64,000 bases of DNA from Cheiracanthium punctorium. Its lineage: Eukaryota > Arthropoda > Arachnida > Araneae > Cheiracanthiidae. Positions within the stretch are counted from its first letter, which is position 1, and every line of letters begins with the position of its first letter. A model generated the notes under the pieces. The model was not told the origin of the DNA. It did not search any database and was given only the letters and a program-made list of their open reading frames with translations. The DNA lies in the NCBI GenBank assembly GCA_038373885.1, contig JAWZYV010014451.1, positions 248,001-312,000 on the forward strand, in the 5' to 3' direction. Positions 30,862-42,418 of this stretch are shown here, piece by piece. A program made the translations under genes and the position numbers.

Positions 30862-32367
30862 TCCAGTTTTCAGATGCACATGAAATTGATTTTCTACAGT
30901 TTCCTTTAACAATGTACTGCAGACTTCAGAACATTTATGTTAGAATACTATTCATGTATGTTGATTTCGAGATTTATTTTATTAATTTCCAGAGTACACC
31001 TTATGCTTGATTAATAATGTGCATCTTTAGCAATATTACTTACAAAATCTTTTAAAAATATTTTGTTTAAAATATTTTTAAAATTTATTGCCGTTCTCAT
31101 ATATTTTGTATTTCCTTTTACACGTACTTAATAACAGTAGTATTTTACTTTATTTTCATAATTTTTTCAGTGATTCTTCAAAATCAATTTTGAGCCACGC
31201 TATTTACAGATAAAATGTTTCAGTCATCAATTGTGTCAGTTGCAGCCTATTTTTTTAGTACATAATTTTTTTAATATCAATAGTACTTAAAAAGTGTTAC
31301 AAAAATCAAGTTTTGAATATTTTATTACGGTTCATAGCACAGTTTTCATTAATCACATGCTTAATAGCATTGACATTTGAATTTATTTTCATTATTATTT
31401 CAGCTACGATACTCAAAAAACAACTTTGTGTCACGTAGTTCCAAATATTTGTGTCATTATGTTAATGTGAGCACGCATTTCTGTTGCAGCATCAATAGGC
31501 GTTTTTTACATTCCTGTTTACTGCACTTATTTGATTTTTTAATGTACTTGGGCGCACATTATGTTTAAGTGTATTTATAGAGTGATAGAACAATACATGA
31601 TACTGATACATCTGTATGAAATGCACTATTGCAATATGGTAAGAACAAATGACGTTTGTGAAATCAGTATTCTATTTGTGAATAAAAGAAGAGTGCCTTC
31701 AAAAGACTTTTATGAACGAAGAATCTCAAAATTTAGATCAAACGGACAATTTATAATTATGATGTTAATATAATACGTCCAGATGTACAACATAACTTCT
31801 GTTAAAATGTGGAATTTTTTCAACTGTAACTTTTTGTATATAAAATAATTTTAACAATTTATCCTGTCTCATTTCATTTATGTTTCACATACTAATTTAA
31901 TGAAAGTATTGATTCTTCTTATTATTTTGGTAAGAAAAGGAGGCAGACAAAAGATTGTGTATTTCATTCTAGAAAAAAACATAGATGCAGCCCCATTTTA
32001 GCATAACTTTTAAAATTCCATAAACTTTTTTTCATAAACATGGTAATTTAATTAAGTTTCTGTCGTATTATGTTATATATTCTACCGTATTTCTTACACA
32101 AAGGCAAATATTAAACTGCACTATTCATAAGAAAAGTTTCTGCGCATTTAAAAAATAAAAAGCTTTATATATTTGATGTGCATCGAGAAAGACATATTAA
32201 ATGGATTAATAAGTGAAAAAAACAAACTTAAAATTGTTTTTTAGTTCAAAAACCATATAAGGAACAAGGAAGTGCAAAAAAATGTTTACCAAATAAAAAG
32301 TAGAATTTTTTTTGTTAAAAATTTATTAATTTTCTATATAATCATTTTTTTCTAATGATTATCTAGA
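29291..32367. other. AT-rich intergenic DNA
   Basis: No gene recognised. It contains an (AAT)n microsatellite at 30822-30860. Short open frames at 29630-29842 and 31377-31773 look random. Confidence 0.5.
30822..30860. repeat. (AAT)n microsatellite
   Basis: About 12 uninterrupted AAT/ATA units. Confidence 0.9.
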
Positions 32368-32595
32368 TACAGGGTGTCCAGTAAAGTGTATACTGATTTC
32401 AATGTTATGTCGAAAAGAATGGACAATGGAAGGTAGAGACAAATTGTATATTTATTAGGAAAGTTGTAAAAGTTTCATACAGGAATTCCGAAATAATAAC
32501 CAACGCTGCAAGTTTCAAACAGATGTGAAAGCTGTAATGGCATTATAGTATTCTTGTACGCGATACTTCTATCGTCTGAATGATCAGTTCTATCG

Positions 32596-33564
32596 TTGAA
32601 GCTTGAAAGAAGGTTTGAAAAAGTGTATACTATTGAGCAACGTGCGTTTCTGGTACTGGAAAATCACAGGTTAGAGTGCAGTCCAACGGCAGGAAGACAT
32701 AGTTTTCACAGAAGATTTAATGCTTTTCCGCTGTCGATCAGCATGCTCTTTAACAAATTCCAAAGGACAGGCAGCGTGGGCGATGTTAGCCTCAAATAAA
32801 CACTAATTGCTCCTGAAAATGTTGCCAAAATTTCTATAATTTATTACAAAAACATCGGAGAAAGTCCGTCGGCAGAATTACAGCCAAGTCTGGTTTAAAA
32901 CATAGACGCACGCGGGAAAAGTAATGAGAAACAGCCTACCCATAAATCCATACCCTATAGAGCTGATCGACAAAGGTTAGGATTTGCGAACACGATGCTC
33001 ACTGTGATTAATCATGATGGATGTGATATTGGATGCACCTGCGCGTTTTCAATGTTGGGCAATATATCCAGTTGTTCATCTATACCGATGTGAAAATCGT
33101 TGCATTTTAAAAAGTTAAAGACAATAAACCTTTTACAAAAAACACAGCATTAAAATCCCTTAAACTTGACCTTACAGCTACAGATGAAGCAGATTTTCAC
33201 CTCAATGATATCGTGAATAAGCAAAATTGGCGGTAATGGGGAACCAAAAACCCTTTTTTGATTGAGGTGAAACCGCTACAGTCTGCAAAGGTGATTGCTT
33301 GGGCTGCGATAAGCAGCAAAATAATTATTGGAACTATTTTTTTCAAGCATGGCATGATTAATACTGAGGATTAGGTTTCAATTTTGTAACAATTTGTCCC
33401 CATGAAGCAAGCATCGGAGAAGCGACCGACAACGGAGTGGTTCGTGCAAGATGCTTGCTGGACACCGCCGCACCAACCAGGTTTTTTTTTGCTTCCTGGA
33501 GCAATCTCCGGGGCTGCTTTGGATTATACTAATTTCGCTGGAACCAGCATAGACTGACTCTATG
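32596..33564 (+). pseudogene. Mariner-like transposase relic, N-terminal and central part
   Basis: The first 67 codons (YTIEQRAFLVLENHRLECSP...SMLFNKFQRTGSVGDVS) are the helix-turn-helix domain annotated as DUF4817 in many arthropod elements. Later patches include RLGFANTMLT, DEADFHLNDIVNKQNWR, then NPFLIEVKPLQSAKVIAWAAIS and EWFVQDA, the block where the second catalytic Asp sits. Several stops and frameshifts separate them. The sequence is interrupted at 33565 by the nested insert. Confidence 0.7.
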
Positions 33565-33690
33565 CCCACACAGAACACTATGTCCGAATCAGGTTTAATA
33601 GTCATCCAAACTGATCTATAACATCCAGGACATTTAAAAGATATTTATATGCGGAGAAAAATATATATCTATAGGACAACTTAAACAGGG

Positions 33691-33731
33691 GATCTTATAG
33701 AAGCCATCTAGATTGCTACCTCTATAAGATC
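33691..33731. repeat. 11-bp inverted repeat in the subterminal region of the insert
   Basis: GATCTTATAGA (33691-33701) and TCTATAAGATC (33721-33731) pair perfectly with a 19-nt loop. Confidence 0.65.
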
Positions 33732-34496
33732 TCCTTAGGGTTTATAGACATCTTATGTACCTAATGAAATAAATGTCCTATAGATATTTAATTGACAAAC
33801 AAAGCTACAAATATATTGGATGTGCATATATAACATCCAAAAGATATGCATTTGTGGACATCTTGTTTACGAAGAAGATTGGATGGCTTGTGAAGAATAG
33901 AAATGACTGGATCTAGAACCACGGCTGATCTCAATGACGTCACACTCTCAGTTACGCTGCTGCTGAGCACGTCAGAAGTGAAAACTCGTGGAGACTGGCT
34001 CCGGTGGTCATGCCTACTTTTGAAGTCACGTGACTCTGAGTTAGTGAGGATCTCCTCTTTTCATACACGTGCGCTTACTCAAAGAAATGCATACAAACAA
34101 AAATGCTTTAAACCACTTTAATTTTAGACTTACTTTTGATAAAACATTCATATTTTTGTAAGAATAAAGATTATCTAATCTCGTTAATAAAAATGAACAC
34201 TTCTTTTTTTTATTATTTGAATATATCCCCACACTACATTCCTGAATATACCCCCGCATTACTTTATTTGTTTATTGACCCATTTTTAGAAAGAAATATT
34301 TTTGCTAAAAGTTTCTATAAATACAAACTTAAAAATTTTATAGAAAAAAAAAGATTAATAAAAAATACATTTTTTTAATTCTGTAAAAAATGGGAATCAC
34401 TTATTTTTTCTTTACTTTTAGTACTAATTCATGGAAACTTGAAAATAATAATATATAACCTTATCAGATAAAACATTTTTTGTTAAATTAAGTTTT

Positions 34497-34815
34497 CAGC
34501 ATAAATAAATTTAAGGAGCATATCAGCAATATTGTTTCAGCAGTAACAATCTCTGACTCTATTTCTAATGTAGTACATAAATTATTTTTAAGTACAAATA
34601 AAGTAATCCAACTTTTATCTTTGTAAAATAATTAATACAACAGTATAAATAACTGTAAATAAATTTCTGAATTTATAACAATATAAATAAATTTAATGTG
34701 CGTATCAGCAATAATGTATCAGCACTAAGTACCTCTGAATCTATTTTTAATGTAAGACAATAAATTATTTTTATGTACAAATAAATGATCCAACTTTTAT
34801 TTGAGAACATTATAA
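34497..34815. repeat. Tandem duplication, ~135-bp similar blocks 182 bp apart
   Basis: Both blocks run ATAAATAAATTTAA...ATATCAGCAAT/GTATCAGCAAT...ATTATTTTTA.GTACAAATAAA...ATCCAACTTTTAT. About 80% identity by eye: 34497-34635 and 34679-34815. Confidence 0.7.
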
Positions 34816-34930
34816 TGCATGTTATCGATATCTTTTAGAAGGATACTACAAAATTAATTACTAACAAATTTTGAAAACATTCATACATACAAAACAGGCA
34901 CACTGTTTATATGCCTATTAATGTAAATAG

Positions 34931-35132
34931 AGCTGTTTCAACCACGCGAGCGGCAATGAACTCTAGCAATAAAAACTGTTTTTTAAGTGACTTTTGTCCA
35001 CCAGTAACTTGAATGAACTAATAGAAACTTCATATTCGTACAATGTTGGCCTACCAGGATTTCATATTACGTCACTTCAAAACGAGTTTTTATTGGTAGA
35101 GTCCATTGCCGGTCACATGGTTGAAACGGCTT
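34931..35132. mobile_element. Fold-back/MITE-like element with ~62-bp imperfect inverted arms
   Basis: Left arm 34931-34991 (AGCTGTTTCAACCACGCGAG...TTAAGTGAC). Right arm 35071-35132 reverse-complements to GCCGTTTCAACCATGTGACC...GAAGTGAC. The loop is 79 nt. It sits inside the nested insert. Confidence 0.65.
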
Positions 35133-35652
35133 TATTATCTCTGGAAAATGAGTGAAAGTGTTTTCATGATTATAACATTAATAGGCATAGTGCAGATAAA
35201 TAATATTAAAATGTTACTTTATTAAAAATACATTTTTTCATATACGTTATGTAATGTAAATTATGATTATACTTCTAGTAATTTCTATTTTTAATCAATC
35301 ATCAATAAAAACTCTAGACAGATTGAAATTCAGATAACTATAAGACAAGCAAAATTTATGACCCATATTAAAAGTTTTAATGAAACCGAGTTAATATTTC
35401 AATAGTTTGCTCTCAATTGCATTTTTGAAAATATACTTTTTCTAACAAGTTTGTAGAATCGATACAATTGTCACTTTAACATTATTAATAAATGTGTTAT
35501 AAGCCTAGTATTCCAAAATAACAATAAAATCATTAACATATGTCGGATTATCATTAAAATTTACAGAACAAGTAGTTACTTTAGTGTTATCCTTTATGTA
35601 CATCATTGTTTCTGATAGTTATTCATTTTCTTCGGGACAACACAAATGTCAT

Positions 35653-35910
35653 CTACACAGGATAATTTACTTTTCTTCGGATAAGAGGCGGGATCCTCGA
35701 GTCTAGTTGTCTGCAATTACTGCTACTATTTGTTAAATATTTGAGAGAATTCCGAAAAATGCTAGGTACAGCATTTTCGGAAAGTTTTGACCTTTCCTTT
35801 AGATACTGTTTCATCTCACCCTTGTAGATTACCGTATCAGCACGAATAATATAATTTTCCTCTGTAATTCGACCGACATCCATAAGCACAGATACGAGGT
35901 AATTTCAAAG
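35653..35910 (-). pseudogene. THAP-domain remnant (transposase-type), internally deleted
   Basis: The minus-strand frame reads TEENYIIRADTVIYKGEMKQ then KERSKLSENAVPSIFRNSLKYL. The AVPxxF signature followed by N-x-x-KYL is diagnostic of the end of a THAP zinc-finger domain. In the overlapping frame the sequence just upstream reads AYGCRSNYRGK, which fits the C2CH start (GCRSNY) of a THAP domain. So the two ends of a THAP domain appear joined after loss of the roughly 50 residues between them, including the C-x2-H pair. A DNA-binding role is known for THAP domains. Here it is non-functional. Confidence 0.55.
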
Positions 35911-36300
35911 TAGATGAATGTTTTAAATGTACACAACTTTCAACTGTAAATTTTAGAAGACACAATAAAATAATAGCTTTTTCTAACAAGTAGTAATACA
36001 CAGAACGGCAAACTTTGTATGCACAAACATTAAAACATAACACTGTGAATATCAGAATACGAACTGATTTCCACACCAACTACCGCGATTACATACAGCA
36101 TATCCGAGGTATTTTAAATCAAAGGAGATAAAGTTTTAAATACATACGGCATTTAAGTGCAAATTGTAGAAAGCGCAATAAAATAACTCTTTTTCGAATA
36201 AATAATAATAAACTGAAGGATAAACTTTGTATGCACAAAGATTAAAAACATAAACACTCTACACTTCAAAACAGATTTCTAGAGTAACTACCGCGATTGA
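35897..36300. repeat. Tandem duplication, ~200-bp unit x2
   Basis: Blocks 35897-36090 and 36105-36300 share GAGGTA, ACACAATAAAATAA/GCGCAATAAAATAA, AAACTTTGTATGCACAAA and ACTACCGCGATT in the same order. About 75-80% similar by eye. Confidence 0.7.
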
Positions 36301-37189
36301 AAATTCGAACTTCACCTACTCATGGCCACGTGATATTTCACCATCGGAGAAATGCTATTTCTTCAGCCACGTGAAAACATCTTGTCAAGCTTTCTAAAAT
36401 TTATATTTATGCAGTTAAACAGGTTTTCACACATTATTGTATTTTCATTAACAAAAAAAATTATTTTTGAATGCTTATTCACATCCTTATACATTTGAAA
36501 ATCTTTGTATAAAAATTTAAATGTTTTTTTTTTTTTTAAGGCTGTAAGGGTATTGCACATTTATTTATGATATTCTCATAATTTCACATATTTTTGTACG
36601 TTTGGACACATTTTAACTCAATTTTCCCTGGGTTAACATTGGAAAATTGAGTTTTTAATTTAATTACATTCCAAATTTCGCGCTCTATTTGTTCGCACAT
36701 TTAAAAAGAGGGTGAGAGTGAGAGCACAGGCCGCTACGTGACACAGCTGGTATATGCGAACGGTATGCATCAGCGATACACAATTTTCTCCAAGTTTTGG
36801 ATTTTCTTCGATTTAATCATTAATTAAGTACTTTTTTGTAATGAAAAGCAATCCTGGTTATTTGTAATGAATGATGGATTTATAATTCAAATTCAAATGC
36901 CCTGTCGTGCAGCACATATAATTTAAATAGTGTACAATATATAATTATTAACACTCTTCACATTATTAAATTAGCTTTATTCCACAGTAACTATATAGCT
37001 ATGCACATTAAGTACCGTTTTTTAAATAAATAATCGCAAATTATAGCACTTACCCAGGTAGAAAACAGTCTGAACTTTTTTTGCAAGAAAAAAATGGATT
37101 GTACGCAATTTGTACATAAAAAGTGGATATTTTTGAATATTTTGAAAGTATACACATTTTGTGCAAAATATATGCAGTTTTTTTTTTGC

Positions 37190-37570
37190 ATACAGAAACA
37201 AAAATTTACGCAGTTTGAAACGATAAATAGAAAAATCAAAAAATCTAATCAACAATTTTTTTTTTAATCAGACGCCTATATTTTAAATTGAATGATCATC
37301 TATCATTTCACCAAATTTCATTTCTTTCGCTTTAGTCGTTATTACGTGATTAGCGATCAAAAATTTACGCAGTTTGAAACAATTTTCGATAAATCTCAAA
37401 ATCTAATGCTTTTTTTTTCTTAAATTCGGCACCTATAGTTCCAGCTGAGTGACCATCTATCATCTCACCAAATTTTATTTCATTCGCTTCAGTCAGTGTT
37501 ACGTGATGTGCGTTAAAAAAATAGTTACTTAAAAAATTTACAAAACGACAGACATACACACTTTTTATTT
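37190..37570 (-). repeat. Inverted fragment of the Helitron-associated ~155-bp tandem repeat
   Basis: On the minus strand two-plus monomers (landmarks CACGTAA at about 37500 and 37340) carry CGACTAAAGCGAA, GAAATTTGGTGAAATGATAG, ATAGGCG and TTTCAAACTGCGTAAATTT, matching the array at 61190-62165. Spacing is about 160 bp. The segment starts near TATGTCTGTC (minus), similar to the leader of the 61-kb Helitron. Confidence 0.7.
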
Positions 37571-37754
37571 AATATTATTTTTATTTTTATACGGCCGTAC
37601 TGGGGTCCTAAATGCTTAAAACGGATAGAAATCGAAAAATTTTGTAATATCACATATTGTACAGGCAAAGTCTAATTTTATTTATTTAGATATAAAAGAG
37701 TTTCCAAAATCTTCTCAAAATTGAAACAACAATCACTTCAAACTTTAGTCGTTT

Positions 37755-37830
37755 TATCCCGATTCGAACCTGTCTGGTGTCTAGAACGCTCGCCTACCAC
37801 GTTTTGGATCTACAGTTCGATACCAGCAGT
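37755..37830 (-). repeat. tRNA-like (SINE-type) fragment
   Basis: Minus strand has GTGGTAGGCGAGCG followed about 25 nt later by a B-box-like GGTTCGAATCGGG (37759-37771). The stems do not fold into a convincing tRNA by eye, so a tRNA-derived SINE head or a degenerate tRNA is more likely than a gene. Confidence 0.35.
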
Positions 37831-38286
37831 AGGAACTAAATTTAATTTGAAAGTATCTTGAAGTTCTTGCGACAGAAGCCAGCACCAAAATTCAAAGACA
37901 GCAGGAAGAAATTTCAGAGGGCAAGAGCAATTAATACTGTCTCTGGAGGTGTCGGCAAGAGATGACATAGCTATGACATCACAATCCACTTTTTACCCCA
38001 TCCCAAAAGAAGTTATTACAGATTGCTCGGATATACTGGATATGATATAGATATCTATTTATGGTCTGGGTGGATATTTTGGACGGCTAATTAATATCTA
38101 TACTACTTAGATGTAGATATCTCAAGACATCCTGGATATTACACACTTTGCTTAGTCCCACACCTCAAATCTCTTATAGAGGTCCATTTTATGTTATCTG
38201 GAGGATCTTCGACTTCAAATAGATATACCCGTTATCCAACTCTGATGGCTTATAGATGACCAATGGATAACTTTGTGCTGTGTGGG

Positions 38287-38492
38287 TACTCCCCCGATCT
38301 CAACTCTGGTGACTATATTTTGTGGGGTGCATTGTAAGACTATATGTACCGAAACAGTCTCACGACACTGGGCGAGCTTGAGAAAGCAATCTGTGAGGCA
38401 AGTGCGTCTGACACACTATAGAGTGTGATGGCGAATTTTGCTGATCGTTTACGACATGTTTTCACGTCTAGCGGGGAACATTTTGTATAGAT
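38287..38492 (+). pseudogene. Mariner-like transposase relic, C-terminal part beyond the insert
   Basis: Reads YSPDLNSGDYILWGAL, then DYMYRNSLTTLGELEKAICE and SVMANFADRLRHVFTSSGEH. This is the C-terminal block (SPDLNPCDYFxWGxLKD...) that should directly follow the text ending at 33564. Stops are present at two points. It supports the nesting model. Confidence 0.7.
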
Positions 38493-38722
38493 TTTGCGTG
38501 GATTTCATGGACTGCTAGTAAAACTGCGTTTATTTGCTTTTCCATAACCCTGTAAAATGTACAGCGTAGTCTTTAATAATTTTTGCTACTATTTTCAAAA
38601 TCCCTGTATCAAATTCTTAAAGCTTTCGTAATAGATATGCAGTTTGTCTCATCCCTCTATTGTCCTTTGTTTTCGAGATATGCAATTTTGCAATCAGTGT
38701 ATCCTTTGCTGGGTACCCTCTA

Positions 38723-40346
38723 TATTAAAACAGGTTCCCTATTTTGAAGGTTTCATGTTTTGAATAAAGGCATTAACAAGATTAGAAAACAGTATGCGAA
38801 ATGGAAAAGAAATTTTCGTTGTTCCAGCAATTAGCATAAGTAAAGTTCGCTTTCATCTATATTAGGGCAAGTTAAATAACAAAAACAATTCATTCCCTGA
38901 AACTGCAAAAGCAAAAATGCCGTTGAGGACTAAAGTCGTTTTTACAAAAAAGTTTCATTCAAAACAAAATTCTTAATTAATATTATCATTGTTCCATATC
39001 GTGACAGCCATAATCTTTTATGCAATTTTTCAGTATCGAGTCTCATTTAATTAGCAAACACCAAAATCACGGATCTCGTTTGTTAAATTCTGCATTTTTC
39101 AAGAACCATAGGGCATATAACTTTGCAAACCTTACAGTATACATGAGTTACAAACTTCTCCTGTATCATGCAGCTAAAGTTTCGAGTTCAAGACAACAGT
39201 TAAAGAAAACTGCATTCTGAGCCATAACTCTTAAAAGCATTGAAGTCTTTCATTATTAATTATAATAACTTATGAAAAGCTCTAAAATAACGATAACGAA
39301 TTTTTCTGGGTTATGCATTTGTTTCAAATCAACTAAGAATCATTGCATGATGTTTCAAAAATTTTAAATGTGACATGGATGAATTGCTTTTTGATTAGAA
39401 TAATTTATCTTTAAAAGTCCTGAAAAAAATTCTATTTCGACAATACATTTAAAATAATTATTAGCTAAGGAACTTACAATTGATTCTACTATTACTAATT
39501 GTTAATAATGGGTATACATTATGCAATTCACTTTAACACCAGTTGTTGTAGGTGGCGGTATTGATAATACCCTCTGGCTAAAAGCGCAGCGTGCCAGTTT
39601 TTCTGTAAAAATGACGACGGGCGAAATGCAGCGGCTTCTACGTTATTGAGTCCCAGTGTTAGGAAGACCGACTTAATTCAGGGTCTCCAAATTTTGAACT
39701 GCTAATTCCTAATGAGACACCAGCATCCCAGTTTCCATCCCAAATATGTAGGACATTGACAGATTTTAAGTGAACCAGCTCCTTTTAGTGTATACGATCC
39801 CACCAGCAGTCCAAGCCATGTAACTTTTAAAACCCCTGACCCTGGTCTGGCACTACTTCAACATAATTGTTTTTATGGGAGTGGAACTTAAACCGACTAG
39901 GAAATGGAAACCAACTAGGTACCCGAGCACTGCAGGTTTTAAAATTAGTGAAAAATCTAGTCTAATGATGCACTTCTCCATTTAAAAAATTGTTCAGTTT
40001 CCACCATAGCATAATCAAATGTCATATCACCGGTAATTGAAGCTTGTGGAATTGATTCAAAAAATTAAATATGCAATTAGAAAATATGTTCAAAGGCAAA
40101 AATAAATGCTTAAATCCCCCTCAGAAAGTTAAACTCCATTAAGAAAATCCTATAAATTATTAATCCATATTAATAAATTCAAATACATATTCGAGGTAAG
40201 GTTAAAAAAATTTTCAATATCAATCTCTGAAAAATAGTGTCAGAAATACAGTAACTGTTGGATATTCAGAGATATTCCGGGAGTTACTCAGCCAACATAT
40301 ACCAAATATTTTTGAATAGTGAAAGGACTTGAGATTTGAAAAGCCT
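38723..40346. other. Intergenic DNA with a GC-richer unrecognised block (39540-39960)
   Basis: The block at 39540-39960 stands out by composition and lack of simple repeats but yields no open frame of note. It could be an untranslated part of an unknown retroelement. GGTACCCGAGCACT occurs at 39918 and again at 40469. Confidence 0.4.
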
Positions 40347-40655
40347 CTAGAAGGCATTAACACCTCGAAGAATTTTTTGCAACAGCCAATTTGTACTTGG
40401 CCAAACGTTGTGCTGCTTGAAAATATTACCCGATTGGGATATCACACGAAGAACACAGTTTTTAAATGGTACCCGAGCACTATGACTGTAACCAATAACA
40501 CCACTAAAATTGACCGGTTGTAGATCGCTCGCCACGCAATTCCATTGTCCTACGCATCTAGGTAACGAATGCGGTGGTTTACTCCGCCGTCTCCACACAC
40601 GTTTATAGTTGTCATCAGCATCGAAAAAATGGTAATAAAAATCTATGAAGTACAC
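40347..40655 (-). pseudogene. Tc1-like transposase fragment
   Basis: The 102-codon minus-strand frame reads DDNYKRVWRRRSKPP, then NFSGVIGYSHSARVPF, then SGNIFKQHNVWPSTNWLLQK. The order matches the Tc1 DDE core (DDNRVRVWRPRGE...GVMVWGAI...GAIFQQDNARPHTA). The second catalytic Asp is replaced by His (KQHN), so it is inactive. No TIRs were identified around it. Confidence 0.55.
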
Positions 40656-42073
40656 TGTTCTTTCAAATGGATAATGTCAAGCTTAAGTATCAGCAACTTA
40701 AAGGAATAATCATCTTTTGTGATGCATTACTGTGTGCATATGAATCACTAGTAGTTACAGCTATGTTAGTTGTTTCTATTTCTTCGAATTGGACAGCAGA
40801 TCATTTTATACTTTGCAGCTTTATTTCAGTCATTTCTAACTTACTAGCTACCCAAAGCCTTAGGATTAGGTCGCGGAGCTTTAAGATAATTTTGTACTTC
40901 ACTTAGATTTTTCTTTAAAAGTCTTGAATTCGACAGAATCAGTTTTTCGACCGCTCAATTTTTTCGATGTGTAGCACAGATTTAAACCATTACCTACTTT
41001 TTTCCCTTCTACATTTCTTTAAAGCTCTTTCTATTATTATTTAAATTTATTCTTCTCTTTTCTTGCTTTTTTAAGACTGCCTTGATAAAAGAAATTCATA
41101 GCCTTGATTTTTCCCTTAATATTGACGTATTTAATTTTTAATTTTAATGCAAAGTCTTATTTTTCAGTTCCGTTGAATTCGTAACTGCCCTTGAGAGAAA
41201 GCTGTACGTGTACAGTTTACATGAGCATGAATAGAGGAGAAAATAATTAAGAAATGCTGAATGTTTTTATCTGTACGACATGCACTTCATTATTTTAATG
41301 ATCAACGAAGAATGCTGTATTGTATAGCTTGTTCATGATTGCAGCTATAGATTTGAGACTTTCTTTAGGTGGAATTTTTTTGTGGTGGGGCAGTTTATTA
41401 AGTGCTGCAAAAAGTTGATCTGTTGTTGTAAAAACATTAGGGGAATGGTTCTTTTCCGAATCAAAAAAGATGATTCATAAATGAGCAATGGCCTGCGAAT
41501 ATATGAATTTCTATGTCTAAAACAGTTTTCTTGACATATTTTTGCGAAAAAAGAAAAATGTATGTGTAGCTATCAGTTGACCCTGCATCCCATCTAATCT
41601 GCCATATGTTCCATATGGAAGTGGAAAGTTGTGTTTAGAAAATAAAGGCCGAATTGATATATATGTACGGTAAGTATATTTGGTTATTATTATTACGTGA
41701 AGTTGATGCATGCCTGGTGAGGTGAATGCACTGGATATTTAATTTCTTAAAATCGTTTCTTAAAATGTGATTTTATCCAATCGTGTTTTATAGTTATAGA
41801 TCTATCGTTATTTAATTTCAATTTCCGTTTCACTGCTTGTTTGTTCTTTTGTATGATTTGTGTAATTAGAAACAATGACTGGCTGTCATTGTTTAATATT
41901 GTTGAGTCGAAGTGAGTAAGTAGAATTTAACCATTTGAAACCTGTGGAACTGCTATTATTAGAAAATTTTAAAATTATATATGGACAACGGCCGTATCGT
42001 TTCCTGATGATCTTTGGGGTAAAATACAATATCTACATTTGCAGTGTTTTAAGAGCCCAAAAGACGAGCGTTT

Positions 42074-42418
42074 TTAGCGCGCAAATAACTCACGCCTCAG
42101 AGTTGACGTAAAGTAATGAACATCGACGGAGGTGGTGTGTATTGATTGGATCTGACAAATTACACAGAGGGAGCAGTCAGGATTCGAAAAGATTTCATTG
42201 TGATGGAGATTCTCTGCCAGAAAGTCATGTCCAGTCACATAACGAAATTGGGCTAGAGAATGCTTGCATGAACGGACATGTTGAAGAAAATTGACGAAAG
42301 CTATAGACCATTTTGCCGTTAAGAGAACGTTTCCCAGGGTGTACACACCAGGAGGTAGATCTAGGCTGCACCCTACAATAAAGCAATCACCTAAATGGAT
42401 ATTATTAACATCAAACAC
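42074..42418 (-). pseudogene. Possible non-LTR retrotransposon Pol C-terminus relic
   Basis: The minus-strand frame contains SLAQFRYVTGHDFLAENLHH followed by NEIFSNPDCSLC. This fits the (L/F)R..TGH..L..HLH..GI..SP.C.LC block found at the C-terminus of arthropod non-LTR polyproteins after RNase H. The second half of the zinc motif (HLxxCxA) is not clear and no RT domain is adjacent. Confidence 0.45.

Larger units (their letters stand above)
33565..38286. mobile_element. Nested DNA-transposon insert (4,722 bp) with CCCACACAG termini and a THAP fragment
   Basis: It interrupts the mariner transposase exactly where the two coding halves meet. Ends are CCCACACAGAACA (33565) and, reverse-complemented, CCCACACAGCACA (38286). 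Subterminal regions are rich in short ATCCAGGA/GGATAT/TATAGACATC words on both sides, as is common for transposase binding. It carries a THAP-domain remnant on the minus strand (35653-35910), which points to a P- or Kolobok-type element, but superfamily is not proven and no target duplication is clear. Other repeats lie inside. Confidence 0.55.
32368..38722 (+). mobile_element. Mariner-like (DUF4817-type) element with long TIRs, split by a nested insertion
   Basis: TACAGGGTGTCCAGTAAAGT at 32368 and the reverse complement of the right end (TAGAGGGTACCCAGCAAAGG) start arms that can be aligned for about 140 bp with many substitutions (shared landmarks GGACAATGGA/GGACAATAGA and GAGACAAA). The transposase reading frame begins near 32590, decays through 33560, and resumes at about 38287-38490, beyond a 4.7-kb insert. 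Without the insert the element would be about 1.6 kb, normal for the family. Confidence 0.7.

Noticed and set aside
37755..37830. Functional tRNA gene
   Set aside because: Only the B box is convincing. Acceptor and anticodon stems do not pair well by eye.
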